From JACVRW01 sp963728155 (GTDB lineage: Bacteria; Actinomycetota; Thermoleophilia; Solirubrobacterales; Thermoleophilaceae): a DNA stretch of 64,000 nucleotides. This document shows positions 41,373 to 49,247 of the stretch, piece by piece. Both the position numbers and the translations under genes were made by a program. Position 1 is the stretch's first letter, and each line of letters starts with the position of its first letter. Where the stretch lies: assembly GCA_963728155.1 (NCBI GenBank), contig CAVSJF010000011.1, positions 62,001 to 126,000 of the forward strand, in the 5' to 3' direction. The notes under the pieces were generated by a model. That model was not told where the DNA came from and did not search any database. It worked only from the letters and a program-made list of their open reading frames with translations.

Positions 41373-42764
41373 CTAGGGAGCGCGCTCCTCGCGCTCGCGC
41401 CGGCGCGGCACGGACGCCGCCTCTTCGACCGGCCGCGGTGACAGCGAGACGGCGGGCTCCTCCTCTTCGCCTTGATGGTCCCGGATGCGCACCGCCTCGA
41501 CTCGGTTCTCGCGCACGGACTCCACCCGCAGCGAGTAGCCGTTGACCCGCACCATGTCGCCGCGTTTGGGCAGGCGGCCGAGCTCCCCGAAGACGTAGCC
41601 GCCCACGGAGTTGTAGGCCTCGGAACCCACCGGCAGCGCCAGCCCGTAGTCGACGAGGTCGGTGATCGGCACGTGTCCGCGCACCCACCAGTCACCGTTC
41701 GCCAGGCGTCGTATGCCGGCTACCGCGGGGTCGGTCTCATCGGCGATCTCGCCCACCACCTCCTCGATGATGTCCTCGATCGTGACGATGCCCGCCGTGC
41801 GGCCGTACTCGTCGATTACCACGGCCATGGAGGCGCGCTCGCGCTGGAGGTCGGCCAGGAGATCGTCGAGAGGCTTGGTCTCGGGCACGATCAGCGCGTC
41901 CTTGACACTGTCGGCGATCGAGGCCTCGGGGCCTTCGGCCATGAGGCGGCGGGCGAGCGAGTTGGAGTGCACGATGCCCCTGATGCGGTCCGTGTTGTCG
42001 GCCTCGGTTACCACCAGGCGGGTGTGGCCGGAGTCCACGCAGCGGCGCAGGGCCGCCTCGGCGGTCTCGGACACGTCGGTGGTGACCACCGCGGGAATCG
42101 GGGTCATCACCTGGCGGGCCTGCTGCTCGTGGAGGTGAAAGACCCCGGAGAGCATGCCCGCCTCGCCGGGATCGAGCTTCCCCCCGTGCGCGCTCCGCGC
42201 GATGATCAGCTTGAGGTCCTCGGAGGACGAGACCTCCTCGAACTCCGCCTTGGCGTCCACGCCGACCACCCGCAGGATCGCGTTGGAGGCGGTGTTGAGC
42301 AGCCAGATCAGCGGGCTCAAGGCCACCCGAAACCAGTGGAGGGGCCGCGCCACGCGCAACGCCGTCTTCTCGGCGTGGACGATGGAGTAGATCTTCGGAA
42401 CCTGCTCGCCCACGGTGATGTGCAGAGCCGTGGTGATCAGGTACGCGATCGTGAGCGACACGACCAGCGAGAGGCTCTCGGAGACCGAGTCGCCGATGAT
42501 GTTCTCGAACAGCTGCGCGATCGCCGGCTCGCCCATGAAGCCGATGCCCAGCGAGGCCATCGTGATCCCCAGCTGGCAGGCCGATAGGTACTCGTCGATG
42601 CGATCGATCTGGCGCAGCACGAGCTGGGCGCCCCGCCGTCCCTCGTCGCGCATCTGCTCGATCCGGCTCTCGCGCGTGCGCACGAGAGCGAACTCGGCCG
42701 CGACGAAGAAGCCGTTCGCTGCCACCAGCACGGCGACTCCGAAGAGGAAAAGCAGCTCGGTCAA
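41373..42764 (-). CDS. Hemolysin C/CorC family membrane protein (CNNM-CBS-CorC)
   Basis: 463 aa. The N-terminal CNNM/DUF21 membrane domain (about 1-190) has LVAANGFFVAAEFALVRTRE and CQLGITMASLGIGFMGEP. A CBS pair (about 200-340) contains VMTPIPAVVTTD and VVIDEYGRTAGIVTIEDIIE. The C-terminal CorC_HlyC domain (about 350-430) holds GRLPKRGDMVRVNGYSLRVE. Associated with magnesium or cobalt homeostasis by family. Start is TTG 42764 with no strong Shine-Dalgarno. The extreme C-terminus is Arg/Glu-rich. Confidence 0.92.
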   Translation of the reverse strand: MTELLFLFGVAVLVAANGFFVAAEFALVRTRESRIEQMRDEGRRGAQLVLRQIDRIDEYLSACQLGITMASLGIGFMGEPAIAQLFENIIGDSVSESLSLVVSLTIAYLITTALHITVGEQVPKIYSIVHAEKTALRVARPLHWFRVALSPLIWLLNTASNAILRVVGVDAKAEFEEVSSSEDLKLIIARSAHGGKLDPGEAGMLSGVFHLHEQQARQVMTPIPAVVTTDVSETAEAALRRCVDSGHTRLVVTEADNTDRIRGIVHSNSLARRLMAEGPEASIADSVKDALIVPETKPLDDLLADLQRERASMAVVIDEYGRTAGIVTIEDIIEEVVGEIADETDPAVAGIRRLANGDWWVRGHVPITDLVDYGLALPVGSEAYNSVGGYVFGELGRLPKRGDMVRVNGYSLRVESVRENRVEAVRIRDHQGEEEEPAVSLSPRPVEEAASVPRRREREERAP

Positions 42765-42858
42765 CTCGGTCCGAGCCGCTCTATGGGGGTGCTACTTCGA
42801 GGTTCGTCGTCGTCGCTCATCGGCGGACTGAGCGAGGGTAGCAAGACGCTTTGCGGGA

Positions 42859-42880
42859 GGGCGCGGGCTGGCCCGCGCCC
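42859..42880. other. GC-rich 22-bp inverted repeat in leader of the BtuF-like gene
   Basis: GGGCGCGGGC and GCCCGCGCCC are perfect 10-bp arms separated by TG. It lies in the 199-bp divergent region, 83 bp before the BtuF-like GTG. No T-run follows. It could be a binding site or a stable leader hairpin; no cobalamin riboswitch motif is visible around it. Confidence 0.45.
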
Positions 42881-42963
42881 GAGCGACGATCACTCACGCA
42901 ACGGGATTCACCTTGTGCGCGAGCTCGATGTGGTTCTCGCTCAAACGTGCCATTCTCGTCTCT

Positions 42964-43878
42964 GTGCGTATCGCTTCGCTCGTGCCTTCATCCACCGAGA
43001 TGCTCTTCGCGCTTGGCGTCGGCGACCAGGTGGTCGCGGTCACCCACGAGTGCGACTACCCGCCGGGGGCAGAACAACTCCCCCATCTCACCCGCAGCGT
43101 GATCCCCGAGGGCCTCGACGCGCTGGAGATCGACCGCGCCGTGCGCGAGCGCACGGGCCGCGGCGAGGCCCTCTACGAGCTCGACGAGTTCCTGCTCGAG
43201 GAGCTCGACGTGGACCTCATAGTCACCCAGGCGGTGTGCGAGGTCTGCGCCGTTTCCTTCGACGATGTCCGCGCGGTGGCTGACCGGCTTCCCAGCCACC
43301 CGGAGGTGGTCTCCCTCGACCCGAGCACCATGGGCGAGGTGCTGGCCGACGTGCCGCGCCTCGCCGAGGCGGCCGGCGTGCCGGAGGCCGGCGAGCGGCT
43401 GGTGGCCGAGGCCGGCGAGCGACTCGCCGCCGTGGAGGAGAGCGTGGAGGGCGTCGCGCGCCCGCGCGTGGCCGCGCTCGAATGGCTCGATCCGGTGTTC
43501 ATCGGAGGTCACTGGGTCCCGCAGATGATCGAGCTGGCCGGCGGCGACGACGTGCTGGGCCTGGCGGGCGAGAAGTCGCGCACCGCGGAATGGGACGAGC
43601 TCGAGGCGATGACGCCGCAGTTCGTGATCTCCATGCCGTGCGGCCTCTACGCCGAGCAGGCCGCCGCGGAGACCATGCGCTGGCGCAAGCGCCTCGCGCT
43701 GGTCGGGGGACAGGTTTACGCCGTCGACGCGGCCGCCTACTTCTCCCGCCCAGGTCCGCGGCTGGTGGACGGCGTCGAGCTGCTCGGCCACATCCTGCAT
43801 CCCGAGCTGGTGCCCGCGCCTCCCACCCGGCGATCGATCGAGCTCGACCTGCAGCAGCCCGCCCACGTTTCGGCGTAG
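42964..43878 (+). CDS. Cobalamin/heme-type periplasmic-binding-fold protein without signal peptide (BtuF-like)
   Basis: 304 aa of the BtuF/FecB fold. RIASLVPSSTEMLFALGVGD is the first strand and loop, followed by VTHECDYPPGAEQLPH; VAALEWLDPVFIGGHWVPQM and WDELEAMTPQFVISMPCGLY mark the second lobe. Translation begins directly at the fold (GTG 42964) with no signal peptide or lipobox, so it is likely cytoplasmic. No ABC permease is adjacent. Cytoplasmic members are common in bacteria and their role is unclear. Confidence 0.85.
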   Translation: MRIASLVPSSTEMLFALGVGDQVVAVTHECDYPPGAEQLPHLTRSVIPEGLDALEIDRAVRERTGRGEALYELDEFLLEELDVDLIVTQAVCEVCAVSFDDVRAVADRLPSHPEVVSLDPSTMGEVLADVPRLAEAAGVPEAGERLVAEAGERLAAVEESVEGVARPRVAALEWLDPVFIGGHWVPQMIELAGGDDVLGLAGEKSRTAEWDELEAMTPQFVISMPCGLYAEQAAAETMRWRKRLALVGGQVYAVDAAAYFSRPGPRLVDGVELLGHILHPELVPAPPTRRSIELDLQQPAHVSA

Positions 43879-43893
43879 CGAGGGTCCAGCCCG

Positions 43894-44866
43894 GTGGAAG
43901 TCGCCACGACCGACCTCCACACGGCGGGAGAGCCCTTCCGCATCGTCACCGCGGGCGCTCCCGAGATTCCGGGCGAGACGGTGCGCGAGCGGCGCGAGCA
44001 CGCCGCGGCCTCGAGCGAGGTCGACCGCGTGCGCCGCCTGCTGTGCCACGAGCCGCGCGGACACGCCGACATGTACGGCTGCTTCCTCGTGCCGCCCGAC
44101 GACGATGGGGCGGACCTGGGCGTCCTGTTCTGGCACAAGGACGGCTATTCCACGGCGTGCGGGCACGGCACCATCGCCCTCGGCGTGTGGGCGGTCGAGT
44201 CGGGGCTGGTGGCCGCGCCCTCCGACGGCGAGACCGAGGTCACGATCGACGTGCCCTCGGGCCGGGTCGCCGCGCGGGTGCGCCTGCGGGCGGGCCGCGT
44301 GGACGCCGTGGCCTTTCGCAACGTGCCGTCGTTCGTGATGGCCCGCGGCGTGGAGGCGGCCGGGGTGACGGTGGACGTGGCCTGGGGCGGGGCCATCTAC
44401 GCCTCCGTGGCGGCGGAGCGGTTCGGCCTGCGCGTGTGCGCAGACGATCTCCCCCGCCTGATCGACGCCGGCCGCGCCGTCAAGCGGGCGCTCGAGGGCA
44501 CCCCTGCCGCTGAGCACCCGTCCGACCCGCGGCTCGCGGGCGTGTACGGCACGATCCTCCACGACGAGGTCGGCCCCCTGCACCAGCGCAACGTCACGAT
44601 CTTCGCCGACGGCGAGGTCGACCGCTCGCCCTGCGGCTCGGGAACCTCGGCGCGCTGCGCGCTGCTGGCCGGCGAGGGAGCGCTCAGCCCGGGGCAGGTG
44701 CTGCGCCACGACTCGATCGTCGGCACCACGTTCCTGGGCCGGGTGACCGGCGAAGCCGAGGAGGGCTGTGATCACTGAGGTGGAGGGCATGGCCTACCGC
44801 ACCGGTGAGCACCGCTTCTTGCTCGATCCGCGCGACCCGCTGGGCACGGGGTTCGTGCTGCGGTGA
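43894..44866 (+). CDS. Proline racemase family enzyme (proline racemase / hydroxyproline epimerase) (one apparent 1-bp insertion)
   Basis: Corrected about 323 aa. Both catalytic cysteines are present: Cys89 in GYSTACGHGTIALG and Cys247 in DRSPCGSGTSAR. That favours a two-base racemase or 4-hydroxyproline 2-epimerase over trans-3-hydroxyproline dehydratase, where the second Cys is replaced by Thr. An extra base near 44767 gives a premature stop; without it the protein continues V-I-T-E-V-E-G-M-A-Y-R-T-G to TGA 44866, overlapping the next start as GTGA. GTG start. Paired with an ornithine cyclodeaminase-family gene. Confidence 0.88.
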
Positions 44867-45717
44867 GCCTGCCCTTCCTCTCGGCCGCCGAGCTGGAGCA
44901 GCGCCTGGACGTACCGGGCGCGGTCGACGCGCTGGAGGCCGTCCTACGTGCCGGGTTCGATCCCGAAGGCGATCCGCCGCGAAGCGCCGTCGAGGTCGGC
45001 GACGGAGAACTGCTCGTGATGCCCTCCGCGGCAGGCGGGCACGCCGCGGTCAAGCTCGTGAGCGTCGGCGGCGACCCGCGCATCCAGGGCGTGTGCGTGG
45101 TGTTCGACGGCGGCACGCTCGCCCCGGTGGCGCTGGTGGACGGGATCGCCTTGACCACCCTCCGCACCCCCGCGGTGTCGGCCCTGGCCGTACGCCGCCT
45201 GGCGGCACGCGATGCGCGGCGGCTGCTCGTGTTCGGCCGCGGGCCGCAGGCCCGGGCCCACGTGGAGGCCATGCGCGCCATCCGCCCGATCGACCAGGTG
45301 GACATGGTCGGCCGCGACGGCGGCGACGTGGACGAGCTGGTGGCCGGGGCCGACCTGATCTGCTGCGCCACCACGGCCCGCGAGCCGCTGTTCGACGGCG
45401 ATCTCGTGGCCGACGGGGCCACGGTGGTGGCCATCGGCTCGCACGAGCCCGAGGCCCGCGAGGTCGACGACGCGCTGGTGCGGCGGGCCACCGTGGTGGT
45501 CGAGTCGCGCACCTCGGCGCTGCGCGAGGCGGGCGACGTGATCGGCGCGATCGGCGCGGGAGCGCTCGGCGAGGATGAGCTGATCACGCTGGCCGAGCTG
45601 GTGCGCGAAGAGCCGGCGCTCGAGCCCGACGCCCCGCGGCTGTTCAAGAGCACGGGCATGGCGTGGGAGGACGCCGTGGTGGCGGCCACGGCGGCGGGGT
45701 TGGAGCCGAGCGGGTAG
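44863..45717 (+). CDS. Ornithine cyclodeaminase / mu-crystallin family protein
   Basis: 284 aa. NAD-binding lobe motif LLVFGRGPQARAHVEAMRAI, and ALTTLRTPAVSALAVRRLAA before it, are family signatures; ADLICCATTAREPLFDG is the second cofactor segment. Possible activities are ornithine cyclodeaminase, alanine dehydrogenase or pyrroline-2-carboxylate reductase. Coupling to a proline racemase-family gene (4-nt overlap) favours a role in (hydroxy)proline or D-amino-acid breakdown; this is inference. Confidence 0.9.
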   Translation: MSLPFLSAAELEQRLDVPGAVDALEAVLRAGFDPEGDPPRSAVEVGDGELLVMPSAAGGHAAVKLVSVGGDPRIQGVCVVFDGGTLAPVALVDGIALTTLRTPAVSALAVRRLAARDARRLLVFGRGPQARAHVEAMRAIRPIDQVDMVGRDGGDVDELVAGADLICCATTAREPLFDGDLVADGATVVAIGSHEPEAREVDDALVRRATVVVESRTSALREAGDVIGAIGAGALGEDELITLAELVREEPALEPDAPRLFKSTGMAWEDAVVAATAAGLEPSG

Positions 45718-45723
45718 CGGCCG

Positions 45724-46542
45724 CTAGGACGCCACCAACACAGAGCCCACCACGGCCGCAACCCCCAGGGCCACACACACCGCGTTCAGCGCCACCGCCG
45801 GCACCCGCACCGCGTCGCTCAGGTCGAACAGCACCAGCGCGGTGATCGCCCCTCCGATCAGCCCGCCGATGTGGCCGCCGATCGAGATGTTGGGGATGGT
45901 GAACGTGAGCAGCAGGTTCAGCCCGATCCAGAGCCCGAGGCCGCTCTCCATCGGGTTGATGCCGCGGTTTCGCATCACGATCACCGCGGCCGACATGAGC
46001 CCGAATATCGCTCCGGACGCGCCCACGGTCAGCGCGTTCGGGTTGGTCTCGATCAGCAGCGCGCCGAACGATCCCGACAGCAGCGACACGAAGTAGATCA
46101 GCGCGAAGCGCACGCGCCCGATCGCCGGCTCGAGCATCGTTCCCAGGATGTAGAGCGAGAACATGTTGAAGAGCAGGTGGAAGAAGCCGGCGTGCAGGAA
46201 GCCCGCGGTCACGAGGCGCCAGTACTCGCCGTCGGCGATCGCGGCCCGCGAGAGGGCCCCCTCGGTCACAAGGGTGCTCCCGCCGATGCCGCTTCCGGTG
46301 AGGCTCGCGCCGCCCGCGGTGCCCCCGATGTAGGCGACCACGCAGATGCCGATCAGGATGTAGGTCAGCATCGGGGCGTCGGTCCCCGAGCGAACGGTGC
46401 GCACCTGGGTCTTCTGGCGCGCACATTCGGGACAGCGCATCCCCACGGACGTGGGCGTCATGCAGTCGGGGCAGATCGGCCGCCCGCAGTTCGAACAGCT
46501 GACTCCCGTCTCCCGGTTCGGATGGCGGTAGCAGGCCTCCAC
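45724..46542 (-). CDS. Rhomboid family intramembrane serine protease with N-terminal zinc-binding segment
   Basis: 272 aa. An N-terminal cysteine/histidine region (CYRHPNRETGVSCSNCGRPI ... CPDC ... CPEC) forms a B-box or zinc-ribbon-like module over about residues 4-40. The rhomboid core has GEYWRLVTAGFLHAGFFHLL with His117, His122 and Asn126, catalytic Ser176 in GASGAIFG and His224 in GGHIGG. Six or seven membrane spans. GTG start. It cleaves membrane proteins within the bilayer; substrates are unknown. Confidence 0.93.
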   Translation of the reverse strand: MEACYRHPNRETGVSCSNCGRPICPDCMTPTSVGMRCPECARQKTQVRTVRSGTDAPMLTYILIGICVVAYIGGTAGGASLTGSGIGGSTLVTEGALSRAAIADGEYWRLVTAGFLHAGFFHLLFNMFSLYILGTMLEPAIGRVRFALIYFVSLLSGSFGALLIETNPNALTVGASGAIFGLMSAAVIVMRNRGINPMESGLGLWIGLNLLLTFTIPNISIGGHIGGLIGGAITALVLFDLSDAVRVPAVALNAVCVALGVAAVVGSVLVAS

Positions 46543-46556
46543 CCGGGGGAGGCTAG

Positions 46557-47276
46557 CTACAGGCCGACGGAGAGAATGGGCACCTCGCCCGGGGCTCGCG
46601 CCCCTCCGCGCGGTTCGCGCGTGACGAGGATCTGGTCGGCGCCGGTGAGGTCGTCGGGGATCGCGACCGCGCCGCCCCCGGTGTCGCCGACCTCGAAGGT
46701 GGGCTGCGGGATGAACGTCTTGTCGCGCGCCACCCAGGCCTGGTAGACCTGGTTGGAGTCGAGCGAGGGCATGCCCTGTACGCGCAGGATGGCCCCGTTG
46801 TCGCCGTTGCCCTCCACCACGAGCCGCGCGCTCGCCTCGGGGACGCGCTCCTCGTCGACCTGTGCGGTCAGCGTGCGCGTCTCGTCGCCGGTGTCCAGGA
46901 GCTGCGCCGCGCCGAAGCCGGCGGCCAGCGCGAGGACCACGGCGCCGACCGCGAGCACGGGGCGCATCGAGGGGACGAGCGAGCCGAACCAGCGGCGGCG
47001 CGGCCGGCGGGCGGGCCGCGGCGACTCGGCGGCCAGCTGCTCGGCCTCCTGATCGACGACCTCCATGAGCGCGGTCTTCAGGCTCGGCGGCGGCGTGATC
47101 TGCTCCACCGCGCGCGGCAGCGCGTCGGCGGCCGGACGCAGGCGCTCGACCTCGTCGCGGCAGGTCGGGCAGTGCGTCATGTGGCGCTCGAAAGCCTGGT
47201 CCTCGAGGCCGGTCAGCGCGCCCAAGAGGTAGGCACCCACTTCTTCCTGGTAGAGCGAGTGGTCGCGCGCGCTCAT
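46557..47276 (-). CDS. Anti-sigma factor, RskA type
   Basis: 239 aa. The cytoplasmic zinc anti-sigma region has HMTHCPTCRDEVERL (HxxxCxxC, about residues 31-45). A membrane helix lies near 110-130 (RPVLAVGAVVLALAAGFGAA). The extracytoplasmic RskA-type beta domain (LTAQVDEERVPEASARLVVE, VYQAWVARDKTFIPQPTFEV) senses the envelope. ATGA overlap with the preceding ECF sigma gene, the normal sigma/anti-sigma arrangement. Release of sigma probably needs regulated proteolysis; the rhomboid gene is the immediate neighbour, possibly by chance. Confidence 0.92.
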   Translation of the reverse strand: MSARDHSLYQEEVGAYLLGALTGLEDQAFERHMTHCPTCRDEVERLRPAADALPRAVEQITPPPSLKTALMEVVDQEAEQLAAESPRPARRPRRRWFGSLVPSMRPVLAVGAVVLALAAGFGAAQLLDTGDETRTLTAQVDEERVPEASARLVVEGNGDNGAILRVQGMPSLDSNQVYQAWVARDKTFIPQPTFEVGDTGGGAVAIPDDLTGADQILVTREPRGGARAPGEVPILSVGL

Positions 47277-47860
47277 GCGAACCCTCCCGCGGCGTAGCCC
47301 TCGGACAGCTGACGGCGCAGCTTGTCGAGGCCCAATCGCATTCTTCCCTTGACGGTGCCGATCGGCTCGTCGAGCAGCTCGGCGATCTGGCTGTGGCTGA
47401 AGCCGGCGAAGTAGGCCAGCTCGACGGTGCGCCGCTGCTCCTCGGGCAGGGTCTCGAGGGCGCTACGTACGGTGCGCGCCTCCTCGTTGCGAGCGGCCTC
47501 GACCTCAGTCCGCTCCGCCGCCTCGTGCCGTTCCTCGACGCCGTCGAGCGTCTCGCGGCGTCGGTCGTGCACGTTGCCGCGGCGCAGGGCGTCGATGGCC
47601 CGGTTGTGGACGATCCCCAGCACCCAGGTGCGCACGCTCCCGCGTGCCCGGTCGTAGCGAAGACGGCTGCGCCAGATGGAGAGGAAGGCCTCCTGGGTGA
47701 TGTCCTCGGCCGTCACCCGGTTGCCCACCATCCGGTAGGCGAGCGAGAAGGACGCTCCGCCGTGCCGGTCGTAGAGCAGCTCGAACGCCCGCGGGTTCCC
47801 ATCACCCACGAGCTGCATGACCTCCTCATCGGCGAGGTTGCGAATATCCGACACGACCAC
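47273..47860 (-). CDS. ECF RNA polymerase sigma factor (SigK-like)
   Basis: 195 aa. Region 2 is RAFELLYDRHGGASFSLAYR through DITQEAFLSIWRS, and region 4 is LPEEQRRTVELAYFAGFSHS with LLDEPIGTVKGRMRLGLDKL. Pairing with an RskA-type anti-sigma gene places it in the SigK-like group. GTG 47860 is the start used. Divergent from a DUF4383 gene 47 bp away, a likely target or neighbour. Confidence 0.92.
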   Translation of the reverse strand: MVVSDIRNLADEEVMQLVGDGNPRAFELLYDRHGGASFSLAYRMVGNRVTAEDITQEAFLSIWRSRLRYDRARGSVRTWVLGIVHNRAIDALRRGNVHDRRRETLDGVEERHEAAERTEVEAARNEEARTVRSALETLPEEQRRTVELAYFAGFSHSQIAELLDEPIGTVKGRMRLGLDKLRRQLSEGYAAGGFA

Positions 47861-47907
47861 GAGGCATTCTTACGCCCCCTACGGACAATCGGATCAGGAG
47901 GAAGGCA

Positions 47908-48333
47908 TTGGAACAACGCTCGCCCGCGCAGGTCTACGCCCTGGTGGTCGGAGCTGTGCTCGTACTCGGCGGGATCGCCGGCTTCTTCTACAACGCCAGC
48001 TTCGGGAGCGGCGACGGCACCGAGCGAGACGCCGTGCTCGGCATCCTCGACGTGAACGGCTGGCACAACGTGGTCCACATCGTCACCGGCGGCCTCGGTC
48101 TGATCGTGGCTTCGTCCTACGGCGCATCAAGGGCATACGCGATCGGGCTGGGTTCGGTTTACCTCTTGATCGCGCTGTTCGGCTTCATCGCGGGCGACGG
48201 GGAAGAGCTGTTCAACCTGATCCCGGTGAACACCGAGGACAACTTCTTCCACCTGCTGCTGGGCATCGCCGGATTGGGGGCGGGAATCGTCACGCCGGGC
48301 ACCCCGGCGCCCAGCATGGTCCAGCCGCGCTAG
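47908..48333 (+). CDS. DUF4383 family membrane protein
   Basis: 141 aa with four predicted membrane spans: VYALVVGAVLVLGGIAGFFY, then VNGWHNVVHIVTGGLGLIVA, a third near 80-100, and HLLLGIAGLGAGIVTPG. Conserved Asn-His motifs (GWHNVVHI, NFFHLLLG) mark the DUF4383 family; function unknown. The start is TTG 47908 with AGGAGGAAGG just upstream. Divergent from the ECF sigma gene. Confidence 0.85.
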   Translation: MEQRSPAQVYALVVGAVLVLGGIAGFFYNASFGSGDGTERDAVLGILDVNGWHNVVHIVTGGLGLIVASSYGASRAYAIGLGSVYLLIALFGFIAGDGEELFNLIPVNTEDNFFHLLLGIAGLGAGIVTPGTPAPSMVQPR

Positions 48334-48346
48334 CGCCGCAGCCGCT

Positions 48347-48685
48347 CTAGCGCCGCAGGCGCTTCTGGAAGTCCCGGGTCACGTCGCGGGCGCTCTTCTC
48401 GAGCGCCCGCAGCCCGCTGCCCGGGCCCTTGCGCTGCTGCTGCTGGCGCGCGCGGACGAGCACCAGCCCGCCCGCCGCGAGCCCTCCCACCACGAGCGCG
48501 GCCGCGGGGCGCACCCAGTTGCGCGGATCGCTCATCGCGGCCAGCTCCCAGTCCGCCAGCTCGTCGGCGGCGGCGTCGGTCAGCTCGGACAGGCCGCGCT
48601 CGAGCCGGTCGCGCAGCAGCTCGGGGGGCTCCACCGGCGTCAGGGCCAGGCGCAGGAGGCGCTCGGTTCGCTCGGCGTCACTCAT
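48347..48685 (-). CDS. Single-span membrane protein encoded with an ECF sigma factor
   Basis: 112 aa. The cytoplasmic-looking N-terminal half (SDAERTERLLRLALTPVEPP, then LRDRLERGLSELTDAAADEL) is helical; one membrane span (RPAAALVVGGLAAGGLVLVR) is followed by a basic tail. ATG 48685 overlaps the sigma gene stop by 8 nt. The position is that of an anti-sigma factor, but no HxxxCxxC motif is present. Candidate non-zinc sigma partner, unproven. Confidence 0.7.
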   Translation of the reverse strand: MSDAERTERLLRLALTPVEPPELLRDRLERGLSELTDAAADELADWELAAMSDPRNWVRPAAALVVGGLAAGGLVLVRARQQQQRKGPGSGLRALEKSARDVTRDFQKRLRR

Positions 48686-49211
48686 CACTTGTTTCCAGGC
48701 TCTCTTCGAGTTGCTTGATGGCTCGGTGCAGCAACACCTTGGTCGCGCCCTCGGAGCGGCCGAGCGCCCGGGCGATCTCGCGGTTGTCCATACCAAGGGC
48801 GAAGCGCATGATCAAAGCCTCCCGACGATCCTCGGGCAGATTCGACACGCCCGCAAGCACTTCCTTCACTTCCTCGCGCTCCTCGACCACCTGCTCGGTG
48901 CCCTGGGGCGCGGTCAGCACGGCCGCGTCGTCGAGCTGGGTCACCGGTTTGCGCGAGCGGTCGCGGTAGAGATTGGCGGCGAGGTTGTGGGCAATGCGGA
49001 TCAGCCAGGGACGCAGGGGCCGGCCGTTGGACTCGCGCTGGGCGCGATCGAAGTGCCGGTAGGCCTGAAGGAAGGTCTGCTCCGTTAGGTCCTCGGCGTC
49101 GTGGTGGTTGCCGACGCGGTAGTAGGCGTAGGAGTACACGTCGCGAAGATGGGCCCGGTAGAGCTCGGTGAAGTCGCGATCGAGGCGCTGCTTGTCGGCG
49201 ACGTCGTCCAC
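48678..49211 (-). CDS. ECF-type RNA polymerase sigma factor
   Basis: 177 aa. Region 2 is FTELYRAHLRDVYSYAYYRV with HHDAEDLTEQTFLQAYRHF, region 4 is LPEDRREALIMRFALGMDNR with ALGRSEGATKVLLHRAIKQL. Distinct from the SigK-like factor 800 bp away. GTG start at 49211. Followed by an overlapping gene for a small membrane protein that may regulate it. Confidence 0.9.
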   Translation of the reverse strand: MDDVADKQRLDRDFTELYRAHLRDVYSYAYYRVGNHHDAEDLTEQTFLQAYRHFDRAQRESNGRPLRPWLIRIAHNLAANLYRDRSRKPVTQLDDAAVLTAPQGTEQVVEEREEVKEVLAGVSNLPEDRREALIMRFALGMDNREIARALGRSEGATKVLLHRAIKQLEESLETSDE

Positions 49212-49247
49212 TCATTCCGGAGCCTATCCACGGGGCGGGCGCCCCGG

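Noticed and set aside
42765..42963. Cobalamin riboswitch upstream of the BtuF-like gene
   Set aside because: No B12-box-like GCCACTG or expected architecture in the 199-bp region; only a simple GC hairpin.
42988..44790. 600-codon open frame on the minus strand across the BtuF-like and proline racemase genes
   Set aside because: Its product is His/Arg/Gly-rich with no motifs, the usual antisense shadow in high-GC coding DNA; the plus strand carries clear enzymes.
25366..44866. Programmed ribosomal frameshifting as the cause of split genes
   Set aside because: Breaks occur at unrelated sequences with no common slippery site or downstream structure and in families not known to shift; sequence error is simpler.
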